A stretch of DNA of 64,000 nt from Bos javanicus (lineage: Eukaryota > Chordata > Mammalia > Artiodactyla > Bovidae). Location of the stretch: NCBI RefSeq assembly GCF_032452875.1, contig NC_083870.1, positions 7,378,001 to 7,442,000 on the forward strand, written 5' to 3'. The notes beneath the pieces were generated by a model. That model saw nothing but the letters and a program-made list of their open reading frames with translations. It was not told where the DNA came from and did not search any database. A program made the position numbers and the translations under genes. Below, piece after piece: positions 21,073-32,795 of this stretch (positions are counted from its first letter, which is position 1; every line of letters begins with the position of its first letter).

Positions 21073-21310
21073 ATGTATAAAATAGATAGCTAATAAGAAC
21101 TCGCTCCCTCTTCTCACAGGGAGCTCAACACAGTACTCTGTGACACAGCCTAGAGGGGTGGGATGGGGTGGTGAGGGGAGCGGGGAGGTTTAAGAGGGTG
21201 GGGACATAAGTACACTTATGGCTGATTCACACCAGAGGCAGAAGCCAACACAATATCGTAAAGCAATTCTCGGCCAATTAAAAATATAATTAAAAAAAAA
21301 AGAATAAGAA
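21073..21310 (+). mobile_element. L1 3' end, artiodactyl type, right part
   Basis: Continues the same L1: 'atgtataaaatagatagcta', 'agggagctcaacacagtact', 'gcctagaggggtgggatggg', 'cttatggctgattcacacca', 'agcaattctcggccaattaa', ending in a short A-rich tail at about 21290-21302. Confidence 0.85.
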
Positions 21311-21409
21311 TACTTGCAGATACTTACATAGATGATTTATCCACATAATTACATAAATGATTTCAAAGATATATTGCTGAATGAACAAAAAAGATGAAGA
21401 AAAAATAAA

Positions 21410-21925
21410 AACGTAACCAAGTGATTACGGTCAACATCACAAGTGATGAAAAAACCAACACCTGTGCCTCCTTGTATGCTGCACTTCCGTGGTGCTCCTG
21501 TCCCAAAGGCTAACCCTGAATCTAATCATGAGCAAACAATCAGGCAAACCTCAAATAAAAGACATCTGCAAAGCAGTCTGTAGTCTCAAAAAATGTCAAG
21601 ATCATGAAAGACAAAGAAAAACTGAGGAACTATTCCAGATTAAAGAAGACTAAAGAGATAACAACTTAAATATACTAAACCATCCTGGATTAGATCCTAG
21701 ACTAGAAAATATTTTTTTCATTTCACTGTAAAAGATATTAGTGGTAAAATGTGAATAAAATCTGTAGACAGGATAATGTGGATATGGATGGATGGATGGG
21801 TGGATGGATGGGAGGGGAAAAGGGGAGGAGGGAGAAGCTAAGTGAAGGGTAAGTTGGACTTCTTTGTCCTATTTTTGCAGTTATTCTGTTTGACATTAAT
21901 TCAAAATAAAAACCAATATGCAAAA
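21410..21925 (+). mobile_element. Old L1 3' UTR (L1M class)
   Basis: Characteristic 3' UTR order: 'aatctaatcatgagcaaaca', 'aaaaatgtcaagatcatgaa', 'ggaactattccagattaaag', 'ccatcctggattagatccta', and the end 'cctatttttgcagttattct...attcaaaataaaaacc'. A (GGAT)n microsatellite lies within it. Confidence 0.75.
21785..21812. repeat. (GGAT)n microsatellite
   Basis: About seven ggat units with one gggt interruption, within an L1 3' UTR. Likely polymorphic. Confidence 0.9.
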
Positions 21926-23125
21926 TAGTGAATATAATATGCCTCTTTCAGGTATGGATTTAGGGAAAAGATAAAAATGCTTTTACACGTGTAAAAAAGA
22001 AACACTGAAGATTACCAAAATCTAACAAAAATGCTTACATACAGGATGAGGGAGCACAAAAGGTAGAATGTAGGATCTCTGAATATACCATGTTAATAGC
22101 TTTGAATTTGGAATCATATGTTTTACCTACTCAGAAAAAATACAATTTTTTAATTGAACCAACTGAAACAAACAAACCTAATATCTCAAGTTGGCAATAC
22201 AAACATACAGAGAAAATCAATATTTCAATGGCTTTTAGAACACTACCTCAACAAACACTTGATGGAATATATTCTAAGGAAAAGAAAACCGTGATGAATC
22301 AAACCTTATTCAGTACTATTATCAATAGCAATGTTGATTTTTTAAACTATTCTATATATATGCTCTAAGAAAAGACAAAAGAGGAACCAAGATTTTCAAT
22401 GAAAAGAAAAATATGCAAGTATAAAATTAAAGAAGTTAAAAGTTTGTAATGTTCATTATCAATGGAAAGAATAGCATTTTTTCAAAAATAAAAAAGCTTC
22501 CTAATTCTAACATTGAAAAAGCCTCAAAGCCAACAATGAGTACCCCCAATACCCAAACCACGGTCTCTAAGTTTCTCCTCTATTAAAAGGAATAGAGCTC
22601 CTCAAAGGCAGGGCTGATTCTGGGTCTAGGCTAAGAAATACATAGATCAGCTTAGGATATCTTGATGTACCACTACGTATGGAGGCTATAAAAACTAAAG
22701 CAGGGAGGCATGGAGAGAAAAAAAAACAAACGGGGTCAAGTCAAAAGGACACAGGCACCGCTTTGCAGAGCACATCCCTATTAAAATGATACAATATGAG
22801 CGCCGAAATAAAAGACTATACATTTATTTAACACACTGAATATAGCAATATCCCCTAAAGATTGTCAAAAACATTCCAGTACGTGGGACATGCTACCACA
22901 CAACTGAGCCAGTTTCTTCAAAGTCACAGGGAAAAGAAGCAGGGGCACCACCCTAGACAGGAGCCCTGAGCCGCAACAACCCACTGCAACACGTGCCCCG
23001 CACTTGGTCCTGATTCCAACAAGAGTAAAAAGACATATTTGAAGACAAGTGGAGAAAGCAAACAAAGGGCCAGGTATAAGGATTTATTTGGCTAACTGTC
23101 TTGAATGCGTAAGAAAAGTCTGCTT
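21926..23125. other. AT-rich, no recognised feature
   Basis: Mainly AT-rich DNA with an open frame at 22090-22368 of low complexity and no motif. Around 22590-22640 there is a weak L2-like phrase ('agctcctcaaaggcagggct'). Confidence 0.4.
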
Positions 23126-23129
23126 CTTG

Positions 23130-23345
23130 TGGAGATTTACATTCAAGTATTCACTCATGCAGTGGTGAAACAATGTGATCTCACGATTTCCATTAAACTA
23201 CTTCAAAATGAGGGAAGCAGGTTATAGATAAAGCAAATATGGCAAGATGCTAAAAATGATTGAATCTGGGCAATAAGTATTGGGGATTCATTATAGTATC
23301 CTATTTTTGCATATTTGGGGCTTTTTTCATAATAAAACATAATTC
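23130..23345 (+). mobile_element. Old L1 3' end (L1M class)
   Basis: 'aaagcaaatatggcaagatg', 'ttgaatctgggcaataagta', 'tggggattcattatagtatc', 'ataataaaacataattccca' match the conserved terminal block of L1M 3' UTRs. Confidence 0.6.
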
Positions 23346-24064
23346 CCAAAGACATGCAGAATGCAATATGATCTTGGTTTCTAGAGAGTTCTCTACTGTT
23401 ACCATTAATTCAAGATTTATTGACAATCTGTGTGGAATAAAAATTAAAATAATTTCCACTGTTATATGCCCACCAGATGGTTCACTGCACTTCTCAGCAC
23501 TAGGATTTCTAAACACTGATGACACCTGAAAGCGTTGTTTCTGAACATTTCTCGTGTTATTAGAAGAGAATTTTATCTCAACAACAGATTGCATATGTCT
23601 TGCTTTACAGAGTTTTCATTTTGCTTATCATTGTTTGAGTGGAAATTGTCAATGAATAATCTTATAATACTCAATAGGAGCTTCTCTACTTAAATATACT
23701 TTGAAATTAATTCTTCTATAAAGTGAAGGAGTCATTTGTAATCCCTGTAATCATCCTAACTTATCTGTTGATACATATCAGCTTTTAGGCTATTCTACAA
23801 TAAAGGTTCACCGTTCACCTGCATTCTAATGTGTTCATTTCAAACGGACTTAGAAGTGAATTATTCCACCTTAACTGCAAACAGTCAATATTGCTTTATG
23901 TCCCCCATGTGGGGACATTATTCAAACAATTATCTCACATCTCTAAGGAGGTGAGGATTATAATTTCTAAGAACGCCCAAACAATAAGAGAAGAGTCCTC
24001 TCTCTTACATAATAACAATAAAAAGTAATGATTACTGACTTCCCCTGTCATTCATGTTTTTCTT
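23346..24064. other. No recognised feature
   Basis: About 700 bp of AT-rich apparently unique DNA. Frames at 23260-23529 and 23301-23594 overlap on opposite strands and show no domain. Confidence 0.45.
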
Positions 24065-24440
24065 TTGTATAATGGTTAACGTTTACTGAGCCCTTGGTAT
24101 ATGACAGTGTGCTGTGCGCTCAGTCACTTCAGTCGTGTCCAACTCTTTGCGACCCTGTGGGTTGCAGCCCACCAGGCTCCTCTGTCCATGTAATTCTCCA
24201 GGCAAGAATACTGGAGTAGGTTGCACTTCCTACTCCAGGGGATCTTCCCAGCCCAGGGATGGAACCCATGTCTCCTGCAATTGGATTTTTACCTACTGAG
24301 CCACCTGGGAAGCCCTGGTGGCTCAGTATATGGCAGACATGGTGCTAAACACCTCATACAATCTCAGTTTACAAATGCACCCACTGAGACTCAGCTTTTT
24401 CGTCCAAAGTCACACAGCAAATAAACAGGAAAGTCACTGT
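24065..24440 (-). repeat. MIR SINE split by a Bov-tA
   Basis: Left part 24065-24107 ('gtttactgagcccttggtat') and right part 24327-24440 ('catggtgctaaacacctcat', 'cagtttacaaatgcacccac', 'aaagtcacacagcaaataaa') form one antisense-type MIR interrupted by a Bov-tA. Confidence 0.7.
24108..24326 (-). mobile_element. Bov-tA SINE with near-perfect TSD
   Basis: Contains Bov-A ('cagtcgtgtccaactctttg', 'aggcaagaatactggagtag') and, at its right end, the reversed tRNA-like head ('cctactgagccacctgggaa'). Flanked by tatatgacag (24098-24107) and tatatggcag (24327-24336). Between head and flank is an extra inverted piece (see findings). Confidence 0.9.
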
Positions 24441-24449
24441 CCTCCACAG

Positions 24450-24600
24450 CCTGCTCTGTAAAGGGGGATGCCACTCCTATCACTAGCAGCTGTGAGATCT
24501 GGGGCATCTTACTTGGCCTATGTTTTCCCATCCGCAAAATAAGGAGATGGGGCTAAATAGTCTCTCAGACTCAGAACTGATCAGTCTAGCCCTCTCAGAT
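24450..24600 (+). repeat. MIR SINE
   Basis: 'gcagctgtgagatctggggc', 'atcttacttggcctatgttt', 'cccatccgcaaaataaggag', 'tctcagactcagaact' follow MIR in sense order. Confidence 0.65.
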
Positions 24601-24924
24601 GCGATTTTCCAAATGAATATCTAACGTTCCAAGTTCTTCGGCAGAAGAACCTTACCCCCTGACACGGCTTTGCAATGACCATCTGGCCGAACTCCTCATG
24701 AAAAATCCTGCTCTACACAGATGTGGGTAGATGGGAGATCACAGCGCAGGGGGCCTTTTCAGAACCAGCGTCCAAAAGAGAGAAACACCAGGATGAGAAG
24801 ACAGCACCAACCCCTTCACAAGCGTCTGAGGGGCAACAGACGGCCAAGGGCCGCACTTGGCAGTGAGAAAGGATAAGAAACACTTCTGGGAAGAATTACA
24901 CACGAAGAACGTGAAGAAACACAC
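24601..24924. other. No recognised feature
   Basis: About 320 bp in which I see nothing that can be supported. Confidence 0.45.
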
Positions 24925-25015
24925 GTTAAAGGGATATATGTGTATGCACAGCTGATTCACTTTGGTGTACAGCAGAAACCAGCACAACACTGTAAAGCGA
25001 AAAAGGTATAGGAAA
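24925..25015 (+). mobile_element. Artiodactyl L1 3' terminus (short)
   Basis: 'gggatatatgtgtatgcaca', 'gctgattcactttggtgtac', 'agcagaaaccagcacaacac', 'tgtaaagc': the last about 90 bp of ruminant L1. Confidence 0.8.
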
Positions 25016-25079
25016 AGATGGAAGCGGTTCTCTCCCTGCCTCCTGCATCGGAGGCTCAACTTTTTCTGTGCTTCCTTAT

Positions 25080-25480
25080 TCATAAACAAGCTTAATGGCT
25101 GTACAAATTTCCATCATTTGAATGAGCTGTCACTTGCCTAGCAATTCCTCAATTGTGAGCACTTAAGCTGTCTTTCCACTTTTCACTATTACAAATAAAA
25201 CTGCAGTGAATATAAAAATGTACTGCCTAAAAGATTTTACTATACTTATGCTATTTCTTTAGGACAGATCTCCAGAAGCAGGATTATTTGGTTAAAGGGT
25301 ATGAAATGTTGAAGCACTGTAATATATATATACAAACACATATGTGTATGTATCATATACAGATATATAATCAAATTGCTTTCTTCAAAAGTTTACAATC
25401 CCACTGGCAGCACAGGAGACATCCTATTTATTACTCACAGGCTAGGTTCACATTTGTCACTCTGGCCATATGCCCATTAT
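25080..25480 (-). mobile_element. Old L1 ORF2 3' region
   Basis: Antisense L1: 'actattacaaataaaactgc', 'aggacagatctccagaagca', 'ggattatttggttaaagggt', 'cttcaaaagtttacaatccc', 'actggcagcacaggaga'. A TA/TG-rich microsatellite-like run lies at 25322-25370. Confidence 0.65.
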
Positions 25481-26215
25481 TACCATCTCTCTGCCTCCCC
25501 CACGCCATCCGTTTTCCTTTCAACAAGCCAAGGCTCCCCAATATGTTTCACTCTTCAGGTCTTCCGAGGGCAAATCTAGGCAATTCCAAGGGTCTCCATA
25601 AACCCCCTCATCTGACATGAATACCTTTTGCTACCCTTCAATATTTCATAAAGACAAGACAGAGATTCCTTTGCTCCAGCTGTTGAGTACTCCAGGATCC
25701 AAGAGCAAGCTATAGCTGCATAAGGGATTAGGAAGACTCTCATATAAATTTTAATAAAGGCAGAAAACAAAAGTCATCCAAGTAGGTTCCTACTACTTCT
25801 CCTAAACTGACTGAACTCCCATCATGTTGGCATTTTTTAAATAAAAATGAACACAGAAGTACACCTCTGCTTATTTTCTGCCATGCGTTGCTTTTTGTTT
25901 CTTGGCTCTTGTGGAGTATGGAGTAAACCCAGCAGAGAGCTCAGCTTTAGTGAAACAGGCCAAAGCAGGGGCATCCCAACACCATTCCCAGGGACACGCA
26001 GACACACGGGCTTGCTGCCTGCACAGTTATGCTGCAGAGTAAATGCTTCCCAGTTAGCCAGGCTCCTCATTGCCTGTGCCAGACATGGAGCCCCCAGACC
26101 CCACACCAGGATGGAGGCAGGTGAAGACCTCTCTGGAACGCCAGGATGACCTGCTCCCTACCTCTCAATGCTCTTCCTCACAGGCTACTGGAATAAGTTC
26201 CGTCCATGGTCCCAA
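25481..26215. other. No recognised feature
   Basis: About 730 bp without identifiable repeat or gene signal. Opposing frames at 25837-26106 and 25847-26149 reflect the local GC-richer composition only. Confidence 0.45.
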
Positions 26216-26219
26216 GCAG

Positions 26220-26545
26220 ACCCTCGTCAGCTTATTATGACTGTGAAATGATCCAGTTTCTTTTAAAAAGAACACACACTATGAAGGTCCAGAAATTAGT
26301 ACCTCTACCTCCCAAAATGCACATGATGACGAATCTGATGACAAATCTCTTAAGTGGCCTGTCATATCATCAGGACAGGTGGCTCTTATGCTGCGGTTGT
26401 AGGAATCTCATGAACTTTCTCATGGATTCCATGGGCCCCCTGAAGTACTATGCTAAGGCGTCTGCTTATGAGCAGTTTTCTGAGAGAAGCCAAAACTTTC
26501 ATTAGATTTCACAGGATCCACAACTCAAAAGAACCAAGGGTCCTC
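26220..26545. mobile_element. hAT-Charlie DNA transposon fragment (probable)
   Basis: Phrases 'ggattccatgggccccctga', 'gagagaagccaaaactttca', 'ttagatttcacaggatccac' resemble MER1/Charlie-type elements ('gggtccatgggcccc', 'ttcatcagattctcaaaggg'). No terminal inverted repeats assigned. Confidence 0.45.
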
Positions 26546-28965
26546 CCGGAGCAAAGTTTTGACTCTTCCCCAGTGAAAAGACAGTCACCCCCACTTTGAC
26601 CCCAATCTCTTGTACAGCCCTGGACACACAGTGAGTGCTTAGTACATAGGGAGCAAATTGAAAACTATCAATTGACTAGCATATCTATTCAAATAATGAT
26701 GGGTACACATAAGGGCTCTACAAACACTGGTTAATCATGAAAGAAAAAGCATGGAGGCTAGAGAGGTTTTTCTTAAAGAAAAAAAATTGTAATATCACAG
26801 CACCTGCTAAGCAACTGGTATTGAGGAAACATCTCACAATCTTTTTAGCCATTATCTTCTCCTAACAATTTTATGAAGAACGAGATGTGTCTGGTGCCCA
26901 GGAGATAAAACAAGTGTTCACTGGCTGATGTGTTAGAAAGTAGAGACAAAAATGCCAAAAGAAAAAGGAGGGCTTCTCCGTCATCAGATGGCAAGAAGCC
27001 GTGACGGGTCTCTAAGGTCCCCAGGAGATGATGGAAGGCCCTCAGTATTTGTGCACACACGCAGGCACGTGTGCCAGGCAGCTTTTCTGGCACAGACCTT
27101 CCTGGAGGGGTGGAAAGATACAGCCTCAACAAGTACTCACAGTGGGACCCTTAGTAGGAAGAGAACTAAAAGGTCTCCAAGCTGCAGCCAGACAAGGTGC
27201 ATTCAGGGCACCAGTCCCTCTTTACTCCAGGAGCACAGGGCACATTCACTCACCAGTGGGCTCAACAACATGCCTGGAAGGCCAGGAGGCCCAAGGTGGG
27301 CAGTCTCGGTGGAGAGTCTTAGCTGGCGTTCCAACAAGGTGCAAGGCTCTGAGCAGATATGTCCCTGGGCTTCCCTTTGTCTCCCTCCTTTCCTCTCAAA
27401 CAAAAAGGACAAACGCTAGAGTGCATGAGTTCATGCCTCCCTGTCTACAGAAAGAAAAATTCATGGTAAATTACCTGGCAAGAATTCAGTTTAAAAAAAA
27501 TAGCTACCAAGAAGTCAGCAGTCAAGCGTCAGACACAGACTACAATCCATTAAGCAATAACAGATGAATCCACATGCATCTAGTCACTACTGCCTGACAT
27601 TAATCTGATAAAGAGGACCGATGCATGGAAACCTGCAGGATCTGAAGACACAGCCAATGCAAACAGAACAAAATGCATAAAATGAGCTCCTATCCCCAGG
27701 ACACCAAAGCCGGCATTTTCTGATTATTAGATTATACCCTAGAAAATGAATTAACTTCATTCAAGAGGCACTTTTAACTCTGTTCTTACTCCCTCAGTAT
27801 ATGTATCTGCAAGAAGCTTCATGAGAGCTCAAATAACTTAAAAAATGAAATGGGCTTAACTCTGATTCAGGCTGAACAAAGGCTGCCTCTTGTTTCAAAG
27901 CTGATGGAACAAGCTCTTTTGGGGCTCTCCCAAAAAGAGCCCACAGATCTATGTAGAAGCATCAAAAACTATAGAGGGAAATGTCACTGAGGAAATTCCA
28001 CTTGTTAAAGAGGATGCTAGAGGAAAGGGGCAGGTGGAGCTGTGTTTGCATCATCCACGGTCACTTCTAAGACACCCACTTATCCTGAATTGGTAAAGTC
28101 AACAAATCATAATGCTAAGATGTTCAATCAGAAACTGTACCTGTCCTCTGCCTGCCGCGTTGTCTTTTCCGCATATGTCATCTCTGGAACACACTATTTT
28201 TGAAAGACAACCTCACAGCATTCACAATTGTCCCTAACTAGGACTGATTCCAAGGTGACATAATACAAATCTATCATATTAAGTTACCAGCTCAGCCAAG
28301 ATCTTTTCTGAATTGTAGGTGCAGTAAATACAGAACATGAACAACGCCCAATACAAAGCAAGTGTTGAATGATGTAAACACCCTTAGAGTGATGGATTCC
28401 AGGAAAGACAAAAGAAGAAACCTGAGGAGGAAAGATTCATCCTCTGGGGGATAAAGTACACAAGAATGTCAATCGCGTGAATGGATAGCTGTCCATACAA
28501 TTTTACTAGGGAGCAACCTGTGCTGGAAACACTGAAGAGATAGGATCACGGAGTCTCCCACAGGGCATCAAGAAGCAGCCAACCTGCAAAAGGATTAGCA
28601 CACAACAGTCCTAGGAGTCACAACTAAACAGGAAGACAGTGACGCAGTGACCTGCACACAAAGGGGAACCATCACCTAGCTTCTGGAGACGGTGACAGAG
28701 GCTGTGACCCAGAGCACACACTTCAGAGGCCAGGGCGCAACAGCCCAAAGTCTGGGACTAGATTTGTAAAGGCAACATTCCTGAAGCAGCAGACTGACAC
28801 ATCCAGCAACGGTAACTTGAACATCCTTTATGATAAAGGCCGATTCCAACTTCTTTCCAAACAACCTGCTACCTTGTATATTTGACATCTGGAAGGGATT
28901 TGGGACCCAGGAAGAAACGTCCTATATGTAGAGTCCAGTTCAAGTGCTCAGTATTTTAAACCTCA
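26546..28965. other. About 2.4 kb, mostly unrecognised
   Basis: A weak L2/MIR-like phrase is at 26615-26660 ('ggacacacagtgagtgctta'). Between 26950 and 27570 two long overlapping frames lie on the plus strand (26952-27419 and 27028-27567, 155 and 179 codons) in a GC-richer patch; neither has a recognisable domain. The rest shows nothing that I can support. Confidence 0.4.
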
Positions 28966-29628
28966 TGGCATCTGGTCCCATCAATTCATGGGAAATAGAT
29001 GGGGAAATAGTGGAAACAGTGTCAGACTTTATTTTTGGGGGCTCCAAAATCACTGCAGATGGTGACTGCAGCCATGAAATTAAAAGAGGCTTACTCCTTG
29101 GAAGGAAAGTTATGACCAATCTAGATAGCATATTCAAAAGCAAAGACATTACTTTGCCAAAAAAGGTCCATCTAGTCAAGGCTATGGTTTTTCCAGTGGT
29201 CATGTATGGATGTGAGAGTTGGACTGTGAAGAAAGCTGAGCGCCGAAGAATTGATGCTTTTGAACTGTGGTGTTGGAGAAGACTCTTGAGAGTCCCTTGG
29301 ACTGCAAGGAGATCCAACCAGTCCATTCTGAAGGAGATCAGCCCTGGGATTTCTTTGGAAGGAATGATGCTAAAGCTGAAACTCCAGTACTTTGGCCGCC
29401 TCATGCGAAGAGTTGACTCACTGGAAAAGACTCTGATGCTGGGAGGGATTGGGGGCATGAGGAGAAGGGGATGTCAGAGGATGAGATGGCTGGATAGCAT
29501 CACTGACTCGATGGACATGAGTCTGAGTGAACTCCAGGAGTTGGTGATGGACAGGGAGGCCTGGCGTGCTGCGATTCATGGGGTTGCAAAGAGTCGGACA
29601 CAACTGAGCGACTGAACTGAACTGAACC
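28966..29628 (+). mobile_element. BovB LINE, 5' truncated (0.66 kb)
   Basis: Begins at 'catggcatctggtcccatca' (just downstream of the YADD region) and ends with the BovB 3' terminus 'gagcgactgaactgaactga'. Carries an open frame (28944-29615, 223 codons) for the C-terminal domain with MYGCESW and a basic segment, but no catalytic box. A possible short duplication cagtatt occurs on both sides (near 28949 and 29631). Confidence 0.95.
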
Positions 29629-29825
29629 TCCCAGTATTGGCAATTTTGGTAATAAGTCCATTTCTTAAAGGTCAATTCTTCACAGAAGGACCTCACCCAG
29701 GATAAAATCAGCCAAAATAACCTGCTGAATTCATTTTCTTTTTTCCTCTCCATTTCTTTTCTGAATCCAAAACTTTACACCGAAAGTGCTCCAGTAGCCT
29801 TCTGGATTGCCCTCAGCCTCTTGCA

Positions 29826-29968
29826 CGCCAGTGTTTCTCAAACTTTAGCATACAAGCAAATCACTTAGGGATTTGATTTAGAGGGTCTGAGACAGGGCTT
29901 GAGGGTCTGCATGTAACAAGATCTCCAATGATCCTGATGTTGCTGGACAACAAACCACACTGAAGAAC
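29826..29968 (+). mobile_element. MER5A (hAT-Charlie MITE)
   Basis: 'cagtgtttctcaaactttag', 'caaatcacttagggatttga', 'tctgcatgtaacaagatctc', 'caatgatcctgatgttgctg', 'gacaacaaaccacactgaag' reproduce MER5A from its left terminal sequence to near its right end. Non-autonomous DNA transposon. Confidence 0.8.
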
Positions 29969-30106
29969 AAAGCTCCAACAACTCCAAAAGGTTTTTTCTA
30001 GACAACTCATCTTCCTAAAATCTCTTGCCAAAAACTTACAATGGCTCCCACCACAGGTGGCTCAGACTCCGAACATCTCAGAGATTCATTTCTTTTTCCC
30101 CCCTCA

Positions 30107-30183
30107 TTGCAGTGGCGTCTCTTGTTTCGGCGCACAAGTCCAAGGTGCATGGGTTTCAATAGTTGTGGCATATGGGCTCTACG
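30107..30183 (-). mobile_element. CHR-2 type SINE, left part
   Basis: Antisense CHR-2: 'cagtggcgtctcttgtttcg', 'gcgcacaagtccaaggtgca', 'atagttgtggcatatgggct'. Interrupted by a BOV-A2 and continued at 30462. Confidence 0.7.
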
Positions 30184-30461
30184 GAGAAGGCAATGGCACC
30201 CCACTCCAGTACTCTTGCCTGGAACATCCCATGGACGGAGGAGCCTGGTAGGCTGCAGTCCATAGGGTAGCTAAGGGTTGGACACGACTGAGCGACTTCA
30301 CTTTCACTTTTTACTTTCATGCATTGGAGAAGGAAATGGCAACCCACTCCAGTGTTCTTGCCTGGAGAATCCCAGGGACGGGGGAGCCTGGCGGGCTGCT
30401 GTCTATGGGGTCACACAGAGTCGGACACGAGTGAAGCGACTTAGCAGCAGCAGCAGCAGCA
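30184..30461 (+). mobile_element. BOV-A2 SINE, full dimer
   Basis: Both monomers and the linker are present, with an (AGC)n tail at about 30443-30461. Inserted inside a CHR-2 SINE, so it is the younger of the two. Confidence 0.95.
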
Positions 30462-30606
30462 TGGAGTCTACAGTGTGAGAGCTCAGTAGTTGTGGCATAT
30501 GGGCCCAGCTGTCCTGTGGTATGTGTAATCCTCCTGCATCAGGGATTGAACCCGTGTCTCCTGCATTGGCAGGTGGACTCCCAACCTCTGAACGACCAGG
30601 GAAGTC
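30462..30606 (-). mobile_element. CHR-2 type SINE, right part
   Basis: 'gctcagtagttgtggcatat', 'gggattgaacccgtgtctcc', 'tgcattggcaggtggactcc', 'gaacgaccagggaagtcc' end with the reversed tRNA-like head. Confidence 0.85.
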
Positions 30607-30719
30607 CATCTCACGGCTTCTTATCCCAGGTGGAAAATCTAGGCTCAAAAAGATGAATTTGCCCAACATCATGCAACGTGGAAGTCACTACTTGGTTACT
30701 CAGAAAGTAACCAACAAAA

Positions 30720-30962
30720 TTTAGAGTCACAGTACCCTGCTTAATTTTCCTCAACACACTTAGCACTCTCTGCAATTAGCTAGTTCATTTCACTCGTACA
30801 GTTATTCACCGTGACCCTCCTTCCCTTCTCCCACATCCCCAACACCCATGACAGTTTGTAAAGCTCCAAAGGAGCAGGGTAGTGTTTTGTTCACTGTTAC
30901 ATCTTCAGTACATAGAAAAATCCCCAGCTCATAGTGGGCACTTGAAAATATATCTGGTGCAC
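30720..30962 (+). repeat. L2 LINE 3' end
   Basis: 'tagttcatttcactcgtaca', 'gtaaagctccaaaggagcag', 'ggtagtgttttgttcactgt', 'tacatcttcagtacatagaa', 'tcatagtgggcacttgaaaa' follow L2 to its terminus. Confidence 0.65.
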
Positions 30963-31394
30963 AAACAAAACAAATTGCTTTTTCTTCCGTGAGCAGAGAA
31001 TCTTGGCCATTCTGGGCCCCAGAAGTCAGTCACTGTTCCCTGAGAAGCCACTTAGAGCATGGCAGCATGGATTAAGACCAAAAACAGACAAAGGCAACAG
31101 AAGGTACCACCCTATTTCTGCAAGAACTTCCAACTTCCATGACTTCCAAAGGTCATGGATACACAAAAGAAGACTTAAGCATACTTATAAAGCAGAAGTA
31201 CAAACGAATACAACAAAAGTTCAAGAACACGATGGTCTGGGTGGACGGGTCTAAGTGAGATCTGTGGAATTTTCTTTAGACCTGATGATTATATCCCAGC
31301 AGGGAGGGTTGTGGAACAGGAGGCTGGGCTACCAAGGTAGTGAGGTAGTGGGCTACCAAGGATGCACCCAACACTCCAGATTAATTTTCAAATA
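30963..31394. other. No recognised feature
   Basis: About 430 bp. A 14-bp phrase gtagtgggctacca-like is imperfectly duplicated near 31328-31360. No gene signal. Confidence 0.45.
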
Positions 31395-31780
31395 GGCTAG
31401 TTTACCAGATGTGATAGGGTTTTGAATATGTCAACCTGGCCAGGCTACAGTACCCAGTCATCCAATCAAACACTAATCCAGGTGTTGCTGTAAACACATT
31501 CTGTAGATATGATTAAGATCCATAATCAGTTGACTTTAAGATTATCCTCAGTAATCTAAATGGGCCTGAGAATTCCATGAAGAAAAATCCTGCCAGGGGA
31601 CAGCAGCTTCAGTCCATGCCCAAGATCTCCAGTCTGAGAGCTTGACCTAAAATGCTGGACTTGCCTAACAGCGCCCACAACCACCTAAGCCAGTTCCCAG
31701 CTATACATCTCTTCATACATCTCTCTCTTTCCAACTGGTCTGTTTCTCTGGGTGAACTGTGGCTGATACTCAGCAAAGCA
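31395..31780 (+). mobile_element. Ancient LTR-derived sequence (probable ERVL/MaLR)
   Basis: 'tttgaatatgtcaacctggc', 'caatcaaacactaatccagg', 'tgttgctgtaaacacattct', 'gtagatatgattaagatcca', 'taatcagttgactttaagat' and, near the end, 'ctctctctttccaactggtc', 'tgtttctctgggtgaactgt' match a common old mammalian LTR pattern. I cannot name the subfamily. Confidence 0.5.
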
Positions 31781-31784
31781 GGGT

Positions 31785-32636
31785 GATCCTGTCCTGCTAG
31801 ACAGAAATGTGGCCTCTTCCAACACTGGGGTTTATGACAAACGATAGCACAGTTCTTCCCATTCAAATCAAGTAATGGCTTATGTGCCAAACACTGTGCT
31901 ACCTCAAACTAAGACTATGAGGAAAGGGAACCGTATACTCCACCTCACTACTTGACACGTTCTCTCTGTAAGCTCTGAGTTTTCAAGCTCTCTATCATGA
32001 CATTATTCTCCCACACGAGAAGGGTGCTCAGGAGCACCCAGAGGCAGGCACTTTCCTGCAGCTGCCCTCCCTCCTAAGAGATGAAGCGAGGATAACAGAG
32101 CAGAGACAGTCTCCTCAGCAGCCCGAGTCCCAAACACACCCCACCACAGGCTGGCAGGCCTCCACAGGGACACCAGACACTTCCGTAGGCCTGGTGCACA
32201 AATGTCCTGCCAGCCGGGTCATTCCTGGACTGCCTCCAGTCCTGCCCCAACAACCGTGCTTACTATGGGAAGCAAGGCCACCCCAAATCCACCTCCCCAC
32301 AAGGCCATGAGGAGGAGAGGAAAGCGGTCAGCTTCCTCTCACCCCATCTCCAGACACCAAGATCCTCCACTTTGGACCCTGTCAACTTGTCTCCTCCAGT
32401 GACCCTGTCCCCATCTCCCCTGCCCAGTACACCCAGCGACTGGCAGGCCTATTTAAGAAGCAGCCCACATGTCAGAAAGAGCACAAACGCTGATGTCCGA
32501 CAAAATGGGAGGGCCACAGAACCTTCAGGAGGCTATTTCACCTCTTTGAATTCACTCATCTTTTCACTGGAAATTATAGCAACTCACCCTGCAGAGTTGT
32601 TATAGAGAATATAAATAGTATGTCTAAAGTACTGCT
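31785..32636. other. No recognised feature
   Basis: GC-richer unique-looking DNA with polypyrimidine stretches near 32390-32430. No exon signal that I can support. Confidence 0.4.
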
Positions 32637-32795
32637 ATTATAGTCAGCCCTTCACCAACCGCAGGGTCCACCAACCTCGGGACTATGCCATTTGATATAA
32701 GGGATTGAGCATTCTCAGACTTCAGGATGAGGGATGGGTGGAGAGGGGGCTCCTGGAACCAATCACCCATGGATACTGGGGACAACTGCATTCAT
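32637..32795 (+). mobile_element. MER2 (Tigger-type DNA transposon), internally deleted
   Basis: Both ends are visible: 'tatagtcagcccttcaccaa', 'ccgcagggtccaccaacctc' and 'actatgccatttgatataag', 'ggctcctggaaccaatcacc', 'catggatactggggacaact'. The middle of MER2 is missing. Confidence 0.7.

Noticed and set aside
22090..22368. 92-codon plus-strand frame in AT-rich DNA
   Set aside because: Low-complexity Asn/Lys/Ile-rich translation, no motif, chance length.
28949..29640. 7-bp cagtatt repeats as a firm target duplication of the BovB at 28966
   Set aside because: Too short and offset from the element ends to be distinguished from chance.
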